Below are positions 24,979-34,630 of a stretch of 64,000 nucleotides of DNA, piece by piece; positions within the stretch are counted from its first letter, which is position 1; each line of letters opens with the position of its first letter. The translations under genes and the position numbers were made by a program. This stretch comes from JACCZH01 sp963729445 (GTDB lineage: Bacteria; Chloroflexota; Chloroflexia; Thermomicrobiales; CFX8): assembly GCA_963729445.1 (NCBI GenBank), contig CAVSNU010000002.1, positions 682,001 through 746,000 on the forward strand, given 5' to 3'. Under the pieces are notes generated by a model, which was given only the letters and a program-made list of their open reading frames with translations, had not been told where the DNA came from and made no database searches.

Positions 24979-25355
24979 GAGACGCCGGCATCAAAACCCT
25001 CATAGACGTTCGCCTCAACAATTCCTCTCAGCTCGCCGCCTTTACGAAACGCTCGGATCTGCCCTTTTTCCTGAAGGAGATCTGTGGCGCCGCTTACGTC
25101 CACGAACCCTTGCTGGCGCCCACAAAAGACATACTCGCCGCGTACCGCAAGAACGGCGCGAGCTGGGACGACTACGCCCAGCAGTTTCAGCAGCTGCTGG
25201 CTGAGCGCGAGGTCGAACGAACGGTGGACCGGGAGCTCTTCAAACAGCCCGCGGTCCTGCTCTGCAGCGAGCCGACGCCTGAGAACTGCCACCGCAGGCT
25301 TGTCGCGGAATATCTCCAGTCGAAATGGGGTCACGTCAACATCATCCACCTGTAG
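24918..25355 (+). CDS. DUF488-family protein, second of a pair
   Basis: A 145-residue DUF488 protein of a different subgroup: EIYTIGFTQKSASEFF, LIDVRLNNSSQLAAF, and C-terminal LLCSEPTPENCHRRLVAE with the same C-x-E...C-H-R motif as its neighbour. Start at GTG 24918, inside the preceding gene, after GAGGAGCAGG. It ends 8 bases before the OB-domain gene. Two dissimilar DUF488 paralogues in one operon suggest a heteromer. Function unknown. Confidence 0.85.
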   Translation: MEIYTIGFTQKSASEFFGILRDAGIKTLIDVRLNNSSQLAAFTKRSDLPFFLKEICGAAYVHEPLLAPTKDILAAYRKNGASWDDYAQQFQQLLAEREVERTVDRELFKQPAVLLCSEPTPENCHRRLVAEYLQSKWGHVNIIHL

Positions 25356-25363
25356 GTGGTCCG

Positions 25364-26083
25364 ATGCAGATCGTCGTTAACCACCTGACGCGGATGTCCT
25401 CGGGATTCATTTGTGCCGCCGGCATGAACCCGGCAACAGGCCAGCATATCCGGCCCGTCCTGCGCGGAAAACAGCAGTTCCCGGCAACAACGCTCGCCGT
25501 TCACGGAGGTCCGCTCGCGATCGGGGCGGTCGTGGATTTCAAGGGTGCTATTTCCGCCCCAGTCCGCCCGGAAACCGAAGATCACCTCGTGTTCCAATTG
25601 CTCATGCGGCGCGCAGGAACCATGGACGATGGTGACTTCTGGGAGATGCTCGTCCAGAAATCGGAGACACTGTTCTCAACCATCTTCGGCGCCGACCTCG
25701 TCCACGATGGGCGGTCTGGTACCGTGAAACCAGGTTCGGGGTGCGCGTCCCTGGGACTGCTCGCTCCGTCCCAAGCCCCACGACTCAGGGTGAAAGAGCG
25801 CCCAAACGGCCGCAGTGGCGTTCGCCTGTCGGTAACGGACGGTGGCGTATATTGCGACCTCAGTGTCACTGATGTGAGGCTGCACCGCGAGGATGACAAC
25901 GGTGATTGGGCTCCAGACACTGCCGTCGTCCAACGTGTCGATCACGAATTGCAAAGAGGCACACCAGTGATTCTGGGAGTAGGTCTGACTCGACCGTTTG
26001 CTGCGAGAAATGAGCCTCCTCGCCACTGGCTCCAGGTGAACAATATCCACTTCCAGAAAAGCTCGGTATTTACCCCCGGCTAA
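25364..26083 (+). CDS. Probable dual OB-domain protein associated with DUF488
   Basis: A 239-residue protein that starts MQIVVNHLTRM; ATG 25364 follows AGGTGG. It begins with a region of the type SGFICAAGMNPATGQHIRPVLRG and ends with TRPFA...PPRHWLQVNNIHF, which I associate with the dual-OB family found beside DUF488 genes. OB folds usually bind single-stranded nucleic acid, so a nucleic-acid target for the DUF488 pair is a reasonable inference. The assignment rests on recall of family and context, not a search. Confidence 0.6.
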   Translation: MQIVVNHLTRMSSGFICAAGMNPATGQHIRPVLRGKQQFPATTLAVHGGPLAIGAVVDFKGAISAPVRPETEDHLVFQLLMRRAGTMDDGDFWEMLVQKSETLFSTIFGADLVHDGRSGTVKPGSGCASLGLLAPSQAPRLRVKERPNGRSGVRLSVTDGGVYCDLSVTDVRLHREDDNGDWAPDTAVVQRVDHELQRGTPVILGVGLTRPFAARNEPPRHWLQVNNIHFQKSSVFTPG

Positions 26084-26211
26084 CACATCCCCGGACCATC
26101 CTTGGCCCTGTACCATAGAATGTACGTAGGTCGATACGGCGCCGCCTTGCGAAGCTGGTCACTCGGATGCGCTACCGGCCCGTTGAAGACGTGTACGCAA
26201 AAGGAACGATC

Positions 26212-27786
26212 ATGGCCAAATTCTCTGATCTCGGGTTGAGCGAACCACTGTTACAAGCCATTTCCGATGTGGGGTTTGAAGAGCCCACGCCGGTACAAAC
26301 GGAGACGATTCCGCTGCTGCTTGAAGGTCGCGATGTACTTGCCCAGGCGCAAACAGGCACCGGCAAGACGGCCGCCTTCGCCCTGCCCATTCTCGACAGG
26401 CTCGATCCCGGCACGAAAACGCCTCAGGCGCTTGTTCTAGCCCCGACGCGCGAGCTGGCAATCCAGGTGGCGCAGACCTTTCACCAGCTGGGCAAGACGC
26501 GCAACGTCCGCGCGCTGGCTATTTATGGCGGACAGCCCATCAGCCGCCAGCTACGAGCGCTGCAATATCCGGTTGATGTCATTGTCGGCACTCCTGGCCG
26601 GATCATGGACCACATGCGTCGGGAAACGATGAACCTGGAGAACATCTCGATGCTGGTCCTGGACGAGGCCGACGAGATGCTCAACATGGGTTTCATCGAG
26701 GACATCGAGTGGATTCTTGAGCGCCTCCCCGGCGAGCATCAGACGGCCCTGTTCTCGGCCACCATGCCGGACAGAATCGCCCGCCTCTCCCGCCGTTATC
26801 TGAGGGACGCGGCCCGGGTCGCGATCAAGTCCGAGAAAATGACCGTGAGGGGCACCGAGCAGAGCTACTATGAGGTAGCGCAACGCGCCAAGGTCGAGGC
26901 GCTGACCCGCATCCTTGATATCGAAATGCCCGACTCGGCCATTATCTTCAGTCGTACCAAACGCGAGGTTGACGCGCTGACCCAACAGCTGCAATCGCTC
27001 GGCTACGCAGCGGACTCGCTGCACGGCGACCTGAGCCAGGTGCAGCGCGACCGGGTAATGGCACGCTTCCGCTCCGGACAAGACGAGCTGCTGGTTGCGA
27101 CCGATGTGGCGGCGCGCGGGCTTGATGTCGAGAACGTCACCCATGTCATCAATTACGACATCCCCGGCGACCCGGAGAGCTACGTCCATCGCATCGGCCG
27201 GACCGGTCGAGCCGGACGAACCGGCATGGCCATTACCCTGGTCACGCCCCGCGAGCGGCGCCTGATGCGCACGATCGAGCGCGTCACCGGGCAGAAGATT
27301 GCCCGTCGCAATGTGCCGACACAAGACGAGGTCGTCGCACGGCAACACCAGAAGCTGGGCGCCTCCCTAACCGAGCTCATCGAGAAGGATGAGCTTGAGC
27401 CGGCGACCCGAGTCGTCGATGAGCTCAGCGCCTATCACGAGCCGCACGAGATCGCCGCGGCTGCGATCAAGCTCCTGATGAAGGATCTTGGAACAGCCGA
27501 AGCGCGCGGTCTGGTCTCCGACGAAGCGCTCGGCGAAGCCGGCATGACCCGGCTCTACCTGAGTGTCGGCCGGCGCGATGGGGTACGGCCAATGGATGTC
27601 GTCGGCGCCATCGCGAACGAAGCCCAGATACCGGGCAAGAGTATCGGGCAGATCGAGATCACCGACACCCACACGCTGGTCGAGGTCCCCGAGCCGGTCG
27701 CTGAGCGGGTCATCCGTGCCCTGGGCAGAACGAGACTCCGCGGCAAGACGTTTACGGTGGATCTGGCGAAACCGGCGGGAAGCTGA
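26212..27786 (+). CDS. deaD: DEAD-box ATP-dependent RNA helicase (DeaD/CsdA type)
   Basis: A 524-residue helicase with all motifs: Q motif (FEEPTPVQTETIP), AQTGTGKT, PTRELAIQ, GTPGR, DEAD, SAT, ARGLD and HRIGRTGRAGR. A C-terminal DbpA-like RNA-binding domain occupies about 450-520 (RLYLSVGRRDGVRPMDVVGAIAN). It unwinds RNA in ribosome assembly or mRNA turnover, often cold-induced. ATG 26212 has AAAGGAACG upstream; in-frame ATG 26167 lacks a site. Confidence 0.93.
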   Translation: MAKFSDLGLSEPLLQAISDVGFEEPTPVQTETIPLLLEGRDVLAQAQTGTGKTAAFALPILDRLDPGTKTPQALVLAPTRELAIQVAQTFHQLGKTRNVRALAIYGGQPISRQLRALQYPVDVIVGTPGRIMDHMRRETMNLENISMLVLDEADEMLNMGFIEDIEWILERLPGEHQTALFSATMPDRIARLSRRYLRDAARVAIKSEKMTVRGTEQSYYEVAQRAKVEALTRILDIEMPDSAIIFSRTKREVDALTQQLQSLGYAADSLHGDLSQVQRDRVMARFRSGQDELLVATDVAARGLDVENVTHVINYDIPGDPESYVHRIGRTGRAGRTGMAITLVTPRERRLMRTIERVTGQKIARRNVPTQDEVVARQHQKLGASLTELIEKDELEPATRVVDELSAYHEPHEIAAAAIKLLMKDLGTAEARGLVSDEALGEAGMTRLYLSVGRRDGVRPMDVVGAIANEAQIPGKSIGQIEITDTHTLVEVPEPVAERVIRALGRTRLRGKTFTVDLAKPAGS

Positions 27787-27804
27787 CAAAAGCCCGCATC
27801 CCCG

Positions 27805-27829
27805 GCCCCTCTCCCTGTGGCAGAGGGGC
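27805..27829. terminator. Hairpin between convergent deaD and dppC-like genes
   Basis: GCCCCTCT (27805-27812) pairs with AGAGGGGC (27822-27829) around a 9-base loop. It sits between convergent genes and may act for both, without a T tract. Confidence 0.5.
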
Positions 27830-27832
27830 TGC

Positions 27833-28750
27833 CTAGCGGTGCTGCAAGTGCGGGTCCAGCGCGTCGCGAATGCCGTCGCCGAGGAAGTTGAAGGCCAGGA
27901 CAACCAGGAAGATCGCCAGCCCCGGGCCGATCGCCATCCATGAGGCGTGCTGCAACCAGTCTTTCCCCACCGCCAGCATCGCGCCCCAGCTGGGCGTGGG
28001 CGGCTGCACGCCGAGCCCCAGAAACGACAGACTGGCCTCGGCCAGAATCGCGAAGGCCACGCCGATGGACGCCTGGACGATGAGTGGCGCCGTCACGTTC
28101 GGGAAGATGTGCAGACTGATAATGCGCAGATCCGGGGCGCCGATCGTGCGGGCCGCCTCGATATACTCCCGCTGGCCAATCGTCAGCACCTGCCCACGAA
28201 TCAACCGGGCATATGACGGAATGCCAACGACACCGACCGCGATCATGACGTTGGTCAAGCTCGGACCAAGCGCTGCGGTAATGGCCAGCGCCAGCACCAG
28301 CGTGGGAAACGCGAGCAGCGCGTCCATACAGCGCATGATGAGCGTGTCGACCAGACTGATGCGCGTGTAGCCGGCGACGAGTCCGAGGGTCGTCCCGATG
28401 ATCAGCGAGATGCCGACGGCGATCACGCCGACCTGGAGTGATACCCGGGCGCCATAGACAACCCGGCTGAAGGTGTCTCTGCCGAGGTTGTCAGTGCCTA
28501 GCCAGTAATCACCGGTGGGACCGCTGAGCGCGTCGGCGAAATGCACTTCCTCGGGATCGTACGGGGCGATGAGCGGCGCAAAGGCTGCCGCGACCAGCAT
28601 CAGCACGATCACGCACAGACCAGCGGCACTCATCCGTGTGTGCAGCAGCCGGTCCACAAACCCCCGAAACCCGGTGAGGCGCTTTCGGCGGGTGGACTGG
28701 TCGCCCAGCCGCTCGGCTACCGGTGCCGTGTTGGGACGCGTCCGCTGCAT
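27833..28750 (-). CDS. Oligopeptide ABC transporter permease (DppC-like), second operon
   Basis: A 305-residue six-segment permease with an N-terminal arm, GTDNLGRDTFSRVVYGAR and the ATPase-contact loop (EYIEAARTIGAPDLRIISLHIFPN). ATG 28750 has GAGAGGACC upstream. It is the last gene of a binding protein-permease-permease operon and again lacks linked ATPase genes. Confidence 0.9.
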   Translation of the reverse strand: MQRTRPNTAPVAERLGDQSTRRKRLTGFRGFVDRLLHTRMSAAGLCVIVLMLVAAAFAPLIAPYDPEEVHFADALSGPTGDYWLGTDNLGRDTFSRVVYGARVSLQVGVIAVGISLIIGTTLGLVAGYTRISLVDTLIMRCMDALLAFPTLVLALAITAALGPSLTNVMIAVGVVGIPSYARLIRGQVLTIGQREYIEAARTIGAPDLRIISLHIFPNVTAPLIVQASIGVAFAILAEASLSFLGLGVQPPTPSWGAMLAVGKDWLQHASWMAIGPGLAIFLVVLAFNFLGDGIRDALDPHLQHR

Positions 28751-28785
28751 CTAGTGGTCCTCTCGGTGGCGATCATCATCAAGCC

Positions 28786-29730
28786 TCAGCTATAGCGGAT
28801 GCGGGGATCGATGTACGCATACAGAAGATCCACCGCCAGGTTCGTAAACAGAAATGCCAGCGCCGCGAAGAGCACAACGCCCTGGACGAGCGGGAAATCG
28901 CGCTGGAAGATCGAGTCCACCAGCAACCGTCCGATACCCGGCAGCACGAAGATCGTCTCGGTAATGATCGTGCCCCCGAGCAGGCCGCCGATCTGCAACC
29001 CGACGACCGTCACCACCGGAACCATGGCGTTCTTCAGCGCATGCACGCGCACTACCCGCGCCTCGCGCAGCCCCTTGGCACGCGCCGTCCGCACGTAATC
29101 CTGGTCCAGCACTTCCAGCAGGGACGAGCGTGTCATCCGCATCACGATCGCTGAGAGCGCGGTGCCGAGCGTGATCGCCGGCATGATCATGCGCTTGAGA
29201 TTGTCCACCGGGTCATCAACGAACGGCGTGTACCCGATCGGCGACAGCCACCCGAGCCGCACCGAGAAGAGGAAGATCAGCAGAATCGCCAGGAAGAAGT
29301 TGGGTAACGAGACGCCCAGCAGCGCGACGGTGGTCGACGCGGTATCCACCGGAGAGTTCCGGCGCATGGCCGCGATAATACCGACCGGGATGGCGATGAT
29401 CATCGAAATGACCACCGAGAGAATGGCGAGCTCAATCGTGATCGGCAAGCGTTGGAGTATCGCTTCCGACACCGGCTGGTTGGAGCGAATCGAGCGCCCC
29501 AGATCGCCCTGCAAGACCGCTGAGGCCCATTTGACGTACTGCACCGGTAGCGGCTCATCAAGACCGAGCTCCCCGCGCAACGCCGCGATCGACTCTGGTG
29601 TTGCCTCCTCTCCAAGCATCGAGAGCGCCGGATCCCCAGGCGTCAGATGCAGCAGAGAAAAGACAATGAGGCTCACGATGAACAGAACCGGAATCATCGA
29701 CAGCAAGCGCCGCAGGATGTAGCTACCCAT
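28786..29730 (-). CDS. Oligopeptide ABC transporter permease (DppB-like), second operon
   Basis: A 314-residue permease starting MGSYILRRLLSMIPVLF, with six membrane segments and the contact loop (DYVRTARAKGLREARVVRVHALKNAMVP). ATG 29730 is taken; the preceding GTG 29733 is possible. It lies between the binding-protein gene and the DppC-like gene. Confidence 0.9.
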   Translation of the reverse strand: MGSYILRRLLSMIPVLFIVSLIVFSLLHLTPGDPALSMLGEEATPESIAALRGELGLDEPLPVQYVKWASAVLQGDLGRSIRSNQPVSEAILQRLPITIELAILSVVISMIIAIPVGIIAAMRRNSPVDTASTTVALLGVSLPNFFLAILLIFLFSVRLGWLSPIGYTPFVDDPVDNLKRMIMPAITLGTALSAIVMRMTRSSLLEVLDQDYVRTARAKGLREARVVRVHALKNAMVPVVTVVGLQIGGLLGGTIITETIFVLPGIGRLLVDSIFQRDFPLVQGVVLFAALAFLFTNLAVDLLYAYIDPRIRYS

Positions 29731-29784
29731 CACACCACTCTCTTGAGGAACGGGCGGCGCCCAAGGCGCCGCCCGGACACTCGA

Positions 29785-31533
29785 CTAGCCCTCGGTTCGA
29801 GAGACGGCGTCCATGCGCATCATGCCGTCCGGAACGTGCACGAAGCCTTCAACCACCGGCTGCCAGATCTTGATCTCGGCCGGGAAGCGGATAAAGAGCA
29901 TCGGCGCCTCCTCGGCAACGATCTTCAACAGCTCCGAGTAGAGCGCCCGGCGCTCGTCCTGGTCTGAGACTGCGCGCGTCTCATCAAGCAACCGGTCAAC
30001 CTCGGCGTTGCTATAGCCGCCGCGGTTGAGGCCGCCATCGGTGTGGAAGTAGCCATAGATGTTGCCGTCTGGGTCCGGACGGCCGCTCCACCCAAGGCTG
30101 ATGGCCTGGAAGTCGCCGGCGTTGCTCCGGTCGAGCAGCGTGCCAAACTCCAGCAGCTCAAGGTTGGCCACGATGCCGGCCTCACCGATTTGCGCGCGGT
30201 ACGCCTCGGCGAGCTGGATCGCGTCCGGTGAGTTCGTCACCAGCATGGTGAACTCGAACCCGTCCGGCATGCCGGCCTCTTCGAGCTTCTGGCGGGCCAT
30301 GTCGTAGTCTTGCGTGTAAATCTGGACCGACTCGTCATAGGCCCAGGAGCTGGGTGGGATCGGCGTCTGGGCTGGGTTTCCGGTGCCAAAGAACACCGTC
30401 GTGTTGATGGCCTCACGGTCAAGCGTCCAGGCCACCGCCTGGCGCAGCGCCATGTTGTCGAACGGCGGGTTCGCGGCGTGCAGGGTGATATAGGTGAAGC
30501 CCAGACCGGCGATCTCGTTGTATTCCAGGTCTGGATCTTCGCGCGCCTGCGCGACATCCTTGGCAGATACCTGGTCAATCATCTGCACATCGTTGGTGCG
30601 TAGCGCGGTCAAGCGCACCGAGGCATCGATAATGGGCTGGTAGCGCACCTCGTCGAGGAGCGGCAGGCCTTCCTGCCACCAGGAGTCATTGCGCGTGACG
30701 GTCAGATGCGAGTCTTTGACCCATTCGACAAAGGAGAACGCGCCGGTGCCGACCGGCTGGCGTGCCAGGTCGTCGCCAAGCTCCTCTACGGCCTTCGGCG
30801 AGATCATCATCCCGGCACGGTCCGAGAGCGTCGCCAGGAGCGGCGAGAAGGGCTGTGACAGAGTGAGCTTGACCGTGGAGTCATCGACGACCTCAACCGC
30901 GGTGACCTGCGCAATCTCGCTCTTGCGTGGCGACGCCGTGGCGTCATCCAGCATACGGTCGAAGTTGAACTTGACCGCGTCGGCATTGAACGGCTCGCCG
31001 TCGTGGAACGTGGCGCCCTCAACGAGGGTGAAGGTGTACTCCAGGCCGTCGTCGGAGACATCCCACTCGGTGGCGAGCTCGGGAACGATATTCAAGCCTT
31101 CGTCGATGTCCACCAGCTTGTCGTAGATGAGCTGGTAGACCTGCCGGTCAACCGCGGCGGTGGATTTATGCGGATCCATGGTCGTCAAGTCGGAGTTCAG
31201 TGCGAGCGTCAACGAGCCGCCAGCGGTGCCTTCGCCTCCGGTGCTGGCAGCCGGTGTCTCCTCATCATCTTCGGGGGCCGGCGTCTCCTCATCCTCCTCA
31301 GGAGCTGCCGTTTCACCGGCTGGTGCGTCAGGCGTTTCGCCCCCGGCGCCACTCGCCGGCGTCTCTGCGTCATCGCCATCGTCGCCACAGGCAGCGAGCA
31401 GGGATGCGGTCCACCCGGCGCTCAATCCAAGTACGCTGGCCCGCTTGAGCAGGGTCCGTCGCGACACCTGCCCGGTAATTACCTGGCGCAACAACCGGTC
31501 ATACGTGATCTGGTCTACGCTGTCCTTAGCCAT
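29785..31533 (-). CDS. Oligopeptide-binding lipoprotein of ABC transporter, second operon
   Basis: A 582-residue family-5 solute-binding protein: charged N-terminus, twin-arginine-like SRRTLLKRAS, lipobox LAAC, a long acidic Thr/Pro/Glu linker, then the SBP fold (TFTLVEGATFHDGEPFNADAV, PVGTGAFSFVEW). ATG 31533 follows GGAGGATGAAGG. It differs clearly from the 21660-23402 protein, so the two transporters probably take different solutes. The FadR-type regulator gene lies 201 bases upstream on the same strand. Confidence 0.9.
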   Translation of the reverse strand: MAKDSVDQITYDRLLRQVITGQVSRRTLLKRASVLGLSAGWTASLLAACGDDGDDAETPASGAGGETPDAPAGETAAPEEDEETPAPEDDEETPAASTGGEGTAGGSLTLALNSDLTTMDPHKSTAAVDRQVYQLIYDKLVDIDEGLNIVPELATEWDVSDDGLEYTFTLVEGATFHDGEPFNADAVKFNFDRMLDDATASPRKSEIAQVTAVEVVDDSTVKLTLSQPFSPLLATLSDRAGMMISPKAVEELGDDLARQPVGTGAFSFVEWVKDSHLTVTRNDSWWQEGLPLLDEVRYQPIIDASVRLTALRTNDVQMIDQVSAKDVAQAREDPDLEYNEIAGLGFTYITLHAANPPFDNMALRQAVAWTLDREAINTTVFFGTGNPAQTPIPPSSWAYDESVQIYTQDYDMARQKLEEAGMPDGFEFTMLVTNSPDAIQLAEAYRAQIGEAGIVANLELLEFGTLLDRSNAGDFQAISLGWSGRPDPDGNIYGYFHTDGGLNRGGYSNAEVDRLLDETRAVSDQDERRALYSELLKIVAEEAPMLFIRFPAEIKIWQPVVEGFVHVPDGMMRMDAVSRTEG

Positions 31534-31734
31534 CCTTCATCCTCCTGGCGTCTCGCAAATGACTCTCAAACGCCCATCGCAACTCTGGCCGCTCCACCCG
31601 GCCCATCTGGTGAACCGAGGTTCCCCGCTCCCGTTCACCAACCACTCGGCTCACTCGCTGTGCGTCACAATGGATCTCCACCTCTCATTCCAATCGCCCC
31701 AGCGACGCTGGGATTCCGGCAGAATCGCCCCCGG

Positions 31735-32502
31735 TCAGGGACGAGAGCTAGCGCCAGGGTGTGACCGTGCGGCTGCCGGTTCCTCATCCGCAAACTCACC
31801 GAGAATGGCACGCTCAATCTCTTCGAGGTGGGTCAACATCGCGTGCCTGGCCGCTCCTGGGTTGCGATTCTCAATGGCAGTCAGAATCTCTGTATGTCGT
31901 ATATACGTTTGATTCCGCCGCTCGGGCGTAGAAATAAAATTCCGGCGACTATCGGCCAGCAGCTCATTGGTCAGCTGCAGCACCCTCACCGATACCTGAT
32001 TCCGCGATGCCCGGGCGACCGTGATATGGAAAGTGCGGTCAAGATCCACCAGCAGGTCGCTGCCGTCGACACGGTCGAGATACTCAGCGTGCCGGCGCAG
32101 GATGTCGCGCATCGTCTCGATTTCAGATGCGTTGGCGCGAACGGCGGCCCTGGCCGCCACAGCGGGCTCGAAGATCAACCGCACCTCCCACAGGTCGTTG
32201 ACCAGCTCGTTTGAGGTTGAGAGCACGAGCGCGAGGGGCGACGTGACGCCAAACTCATAAAAATCCCGAACATAGGTGCCGCCACCGTGGCGCGTCTCGA
32301 TGAGGCCGGAGATTTCGAGCGCGCTCAACGCCTCGCGGAGCGATGCCCTGCTTACCTGCAACCTTTCGGCAAGCTCGCGCTCAGAGGGCAACCGGTTCCC
32401 CGGCACGATCTGCCCGTTCCTGATCAGGTCACAAATCTGGAGGACGATCTTCTGTGACAGGCGGGACCTACGAATGGGCTCGATGACATAGTCTTCGGTC
32501 AT
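31735..32502 (-). CDS. GntR-family transcriptional regulator (FadR subfamily)
   Basis: A 255-residue regulator: an N-terminal winged helix (about 20-85: RLPSERELAERLQVSRASLREALSAL in outline, TRHGGGTYV wing) and a C-terminal all-helical FCD domain with the Asp/His metal-ligand pattern (DRTFH, RHTEIL, AMLTHL). FCD regulators bind carboxylates or amino-acid-like ligands. It probably controls the adjacent oligopeptide operon and itself. ATG 32502 has a consensus promoter 50 bases upstream. Confidence 0.9.
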   Translation of the reverse strand: MTEDYVIEPIRRSRLSQKIVLQICDLIRNGQIVPGNRLPSERELAERLQVSRASLREALSALEISGLIETRHGGGTYVRDFYEFGVTSPLALVLSTSNELVNDLWEVRLIFEPAVAARAAVRANASEIETMRDILRRHAEYLDRVDGSDLLVDLDRTFHITVARASRNQVSVRVLQLTNELLADSRRNFISTPERRNQTYIRHTEILTAIENRNPGAARHAMLTHLEEIERAILGEFADEEPAAARSHPGASSRP

Positions 32503-32535
32503 GCTACCCCGCGTTAAATTGGATTAGTGTTCAGA

Positions 32536-32580
32536 CCACTTCCGGTGTGGACAGTATAGAGCGTTCTCCGTGTTTGTCAA
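32536..32580 (-). promoter_or_regulatory. Promoter and putative operator of the FadR-type regulator
   Basis: TTGACA (32580-32575), 16 bases, TATACT (32558-32553). Just downstream, over the expected start point, lies CCAC-N7-GTGG (32536-32550), an imperfect palindrome compatible with autoregulation by a GntR protein. Confidence 0.6.
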
Positions 32581-32868
32581 ACAACAAGATGTTCCTGTGG
32601 CCACAGAGATCAGCAGGAGCGACCATCAAACGTTGGACAGATTGGCTTTTTTCACGGACAATGAACGATGTAAACAGGGGAGCCACTGTCGATTGGGGTG
32701 GGCAGACGCCAGTTCTGAGCAACCATTCGATGCAGATCAGCTGTGAGCCGCTAACCACCCCCCGTTTTGTTCAGCGCACGAGAAGCGTGAGCGTCGTCAT
32801 GATCCCTGCGAAGAGCGGGGGATCTCTCGATCTCAGAAATTGTCAATATGAGCTAACAAGGGCAACCC

Positions 32869-34626
32869 ATGGCCCATGACGCCAATCTCATTGTCACGAT
32901 CACTGTGGCGTTCGTTGTCGCCTGTGTGGGCGGCTACATCGCGTCTCGCTTGCGTCTACCCCCAATCCTGGGGTTCCTGCTCTCCGGCGTAATCATCGGG
33001 CCGTTCACACCCGGGTTTAACGCTGATGCGGACATCGCCGCTCAACTCGCCGAGATCGGCGTCATCCTGCTGATGTTCGGCGTCGGCATCCACTTCTCTC
33101 TCAAAGACTTGATGGCTGTTCAGTCAATCGCGCTTCCCGGCGCACTTATCCAGGCTGTCGTCATGACGGCGCTGGTCGTGATGGTTACGTCCTGGTGGGG
33201 CTGGAGTCTCGAAGCAGGCATCATCCTGGGACTCGCCGTTTCCAGCGCCAGCACGGTTATTCTGGTGCATACGCTCACCGAACGCGGGGTGCTTGAGAGT
33301 CCAGCAGGCCGCATCGCGGTCGGCTGGTTGATTGTCGAAGATCTGCTGACCGTCTTCGCGCTGGTGCTCATCCCGGTGCTGTTCACTGATCCGGCAGGCA
33401 GCACGGCCGGTGACGGCAATCTAGCAATGACCCTCTCCGTCACGACCGGAAAGATTATGCTCTTTAGCGGGGGGATGATCTTGGTCGGCGCGCGCGTCGT
33501 TCCCTGGCTGCTCGTTCAAACGGCTCGTACCGGGTCGCGCGAGCTCTTCATGCTGTCGGTGCTCTCAGTGGCGCTGGGCCTTGCCTACGTATCAGCGAGT
33601 GTCTTCGAGGTCTCATTTGCGTTGGGCGCATTCCTGGCCGGACTGGTGATCAGCGAGTCCGATTTGAGCCATCAGGCGGCGGCCGAGGCGCTCCCGTTGC
33701 AAGACGCATTCGCCGTCCTCTTCTTCGTCTCGGTCGGCATGCTCTTTGACTGGACGTTCCTCCTCGAAGCACCAATGATGATCGTCAGCGTCCTGCTGCT
33801 CATCGTCCTGGTCAAGCCACTGGTGTCCTTCCTCATCGTTGCCCTCTTTCGCTATCCAACGCGCGCCGGGCTCATGATTGGCGCCAGCCGCGCGCAGATT
33901 GGTGAGTTCTCATTCATTCTTGCCAGCCTGGGACTCTCGCTCCAGATCCTGCCCGAAGACGGTTACAGCCTCATCTTGTCCGGGGCGATCCTGTCAATCA
34001 CCCTCAATCCTTTGGTGTTCAAGGCGATCGAGCCGATCGAGGAGTGGCTGCGCCAACGTCCACCGGTCATGAAATATCTCGACACGCGAGGAGGGTCCTC
34101 CACGGCGTTGATGTCGGAGGATGGTGTAGATCCAATGCGAGGCCACGCCGTGCTGTGTGGCTATGGCCGCGTCGGAAGAGTCATCAGCCAGGCGCTTGAG
34201 CGCAGGGGATTCCGGCAGGTCGTCGTCGAGCAGGACCGGCACATTGTGGAAGACCTGCGGAATCGCGGAATTCCAGCGTATTACGGCGACGCATCAAACC
34301 CGATGCTCCTCAAGCATCTCAACCTGGACAGGGCGCGCGTGCTTATCATTGCCGTGCCCGACCCAATCTCAGCCCGGCTGATCGTCGAACACGCGCGCCT
34401 GTTGAATTCGCGGCTGGCCATCGTCGTCCGCACGCACAGCGAGACCGAACGCGAGCGACTGGCGGACATAGGCGTGACTGAGGCCGTCGTCGGCGAGCTG
34501 GAGCTGGCCCTGGAGATGACCCGCTTCACGATGCGCCGCTTCGGCGTGGGCAGCACCGAGATTCAGGGTCTTCTCCAGGGTTTGCGCGTGGGCCCAGAGC
34601 GGGCCACGGTAGATCAGGACGTCTAA
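32869..34626 (+). CDS. CPA2-family cation/proton antiporter with C-terminal TrkA-N (RCK) domain
   Basis: A 585-residue protein: about 12 membrane segments (residues about 5-390) with the CPA2 pattern (LPPILGFLLSGVIIGP, ASRAQIGEFSFILA) and a C-terminal NAD-binding RCK domain starting HAVLCGYGRVGRVISQAL (about 425-540). This is the KefB/YbaL layout, a K+ or Na+/H+ antiporter gated by a nucleotide. ATG 32869 follows AAGGGCAA. It ends 4 bases from the convergent MlrC gene. The glutathione-sensing details of KefB cannot be inferred. Confidence 0.9.
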   Translation: MAHDANLIVTITVAFVVACVGGYIASRLRLPPILGFLLSGVIIGPFTPGFNADADIAAQLAEIGVILLMFGVGIHFSLKDLMAVQSIALPGALIQAVVMTALVVMVTSWWGWSLEAGIILGLAVSSASTVILVHTLTERGVLESPAGRIAVGWLIVEDLLTVFALVLIPVLFTDPAGSTAGDGNLAMTLSVTTGKIMLFSGGMILVGARVVPWLLVQTARTGSRELFMLSVLSVALGLAYVSASVFEVSFALGAFLAGLVISESDLSHQAAAEALPLQDAFAVLFFVSVGMLFDWTFLLEAPMMIVSVLLLIVLVKPLVSFLIVALFRYPTRAGLMIGASRAQIGEFSFILASLGLSLQILPEDGYSLILSGAILSITLNPLVFKAIEPIEEWLRQRPPVMKYLDTRGGSSTALMSEDGVDPMRGHAVLCGYGRVGRVISQALERRGFRQVVVEQDRHIVEDLRNRGIPAYYGDASNPMLLKHLNLDRARVLIIAVPDPISARLIVEHARLLNSRLAIVVRTHSETERERLADIGVTEAVVGELELALEMTRFTMRRFGVGSTEIQGLLQGLRVGPERATVDQDV

Positions 34627-34630
34627 CGGC

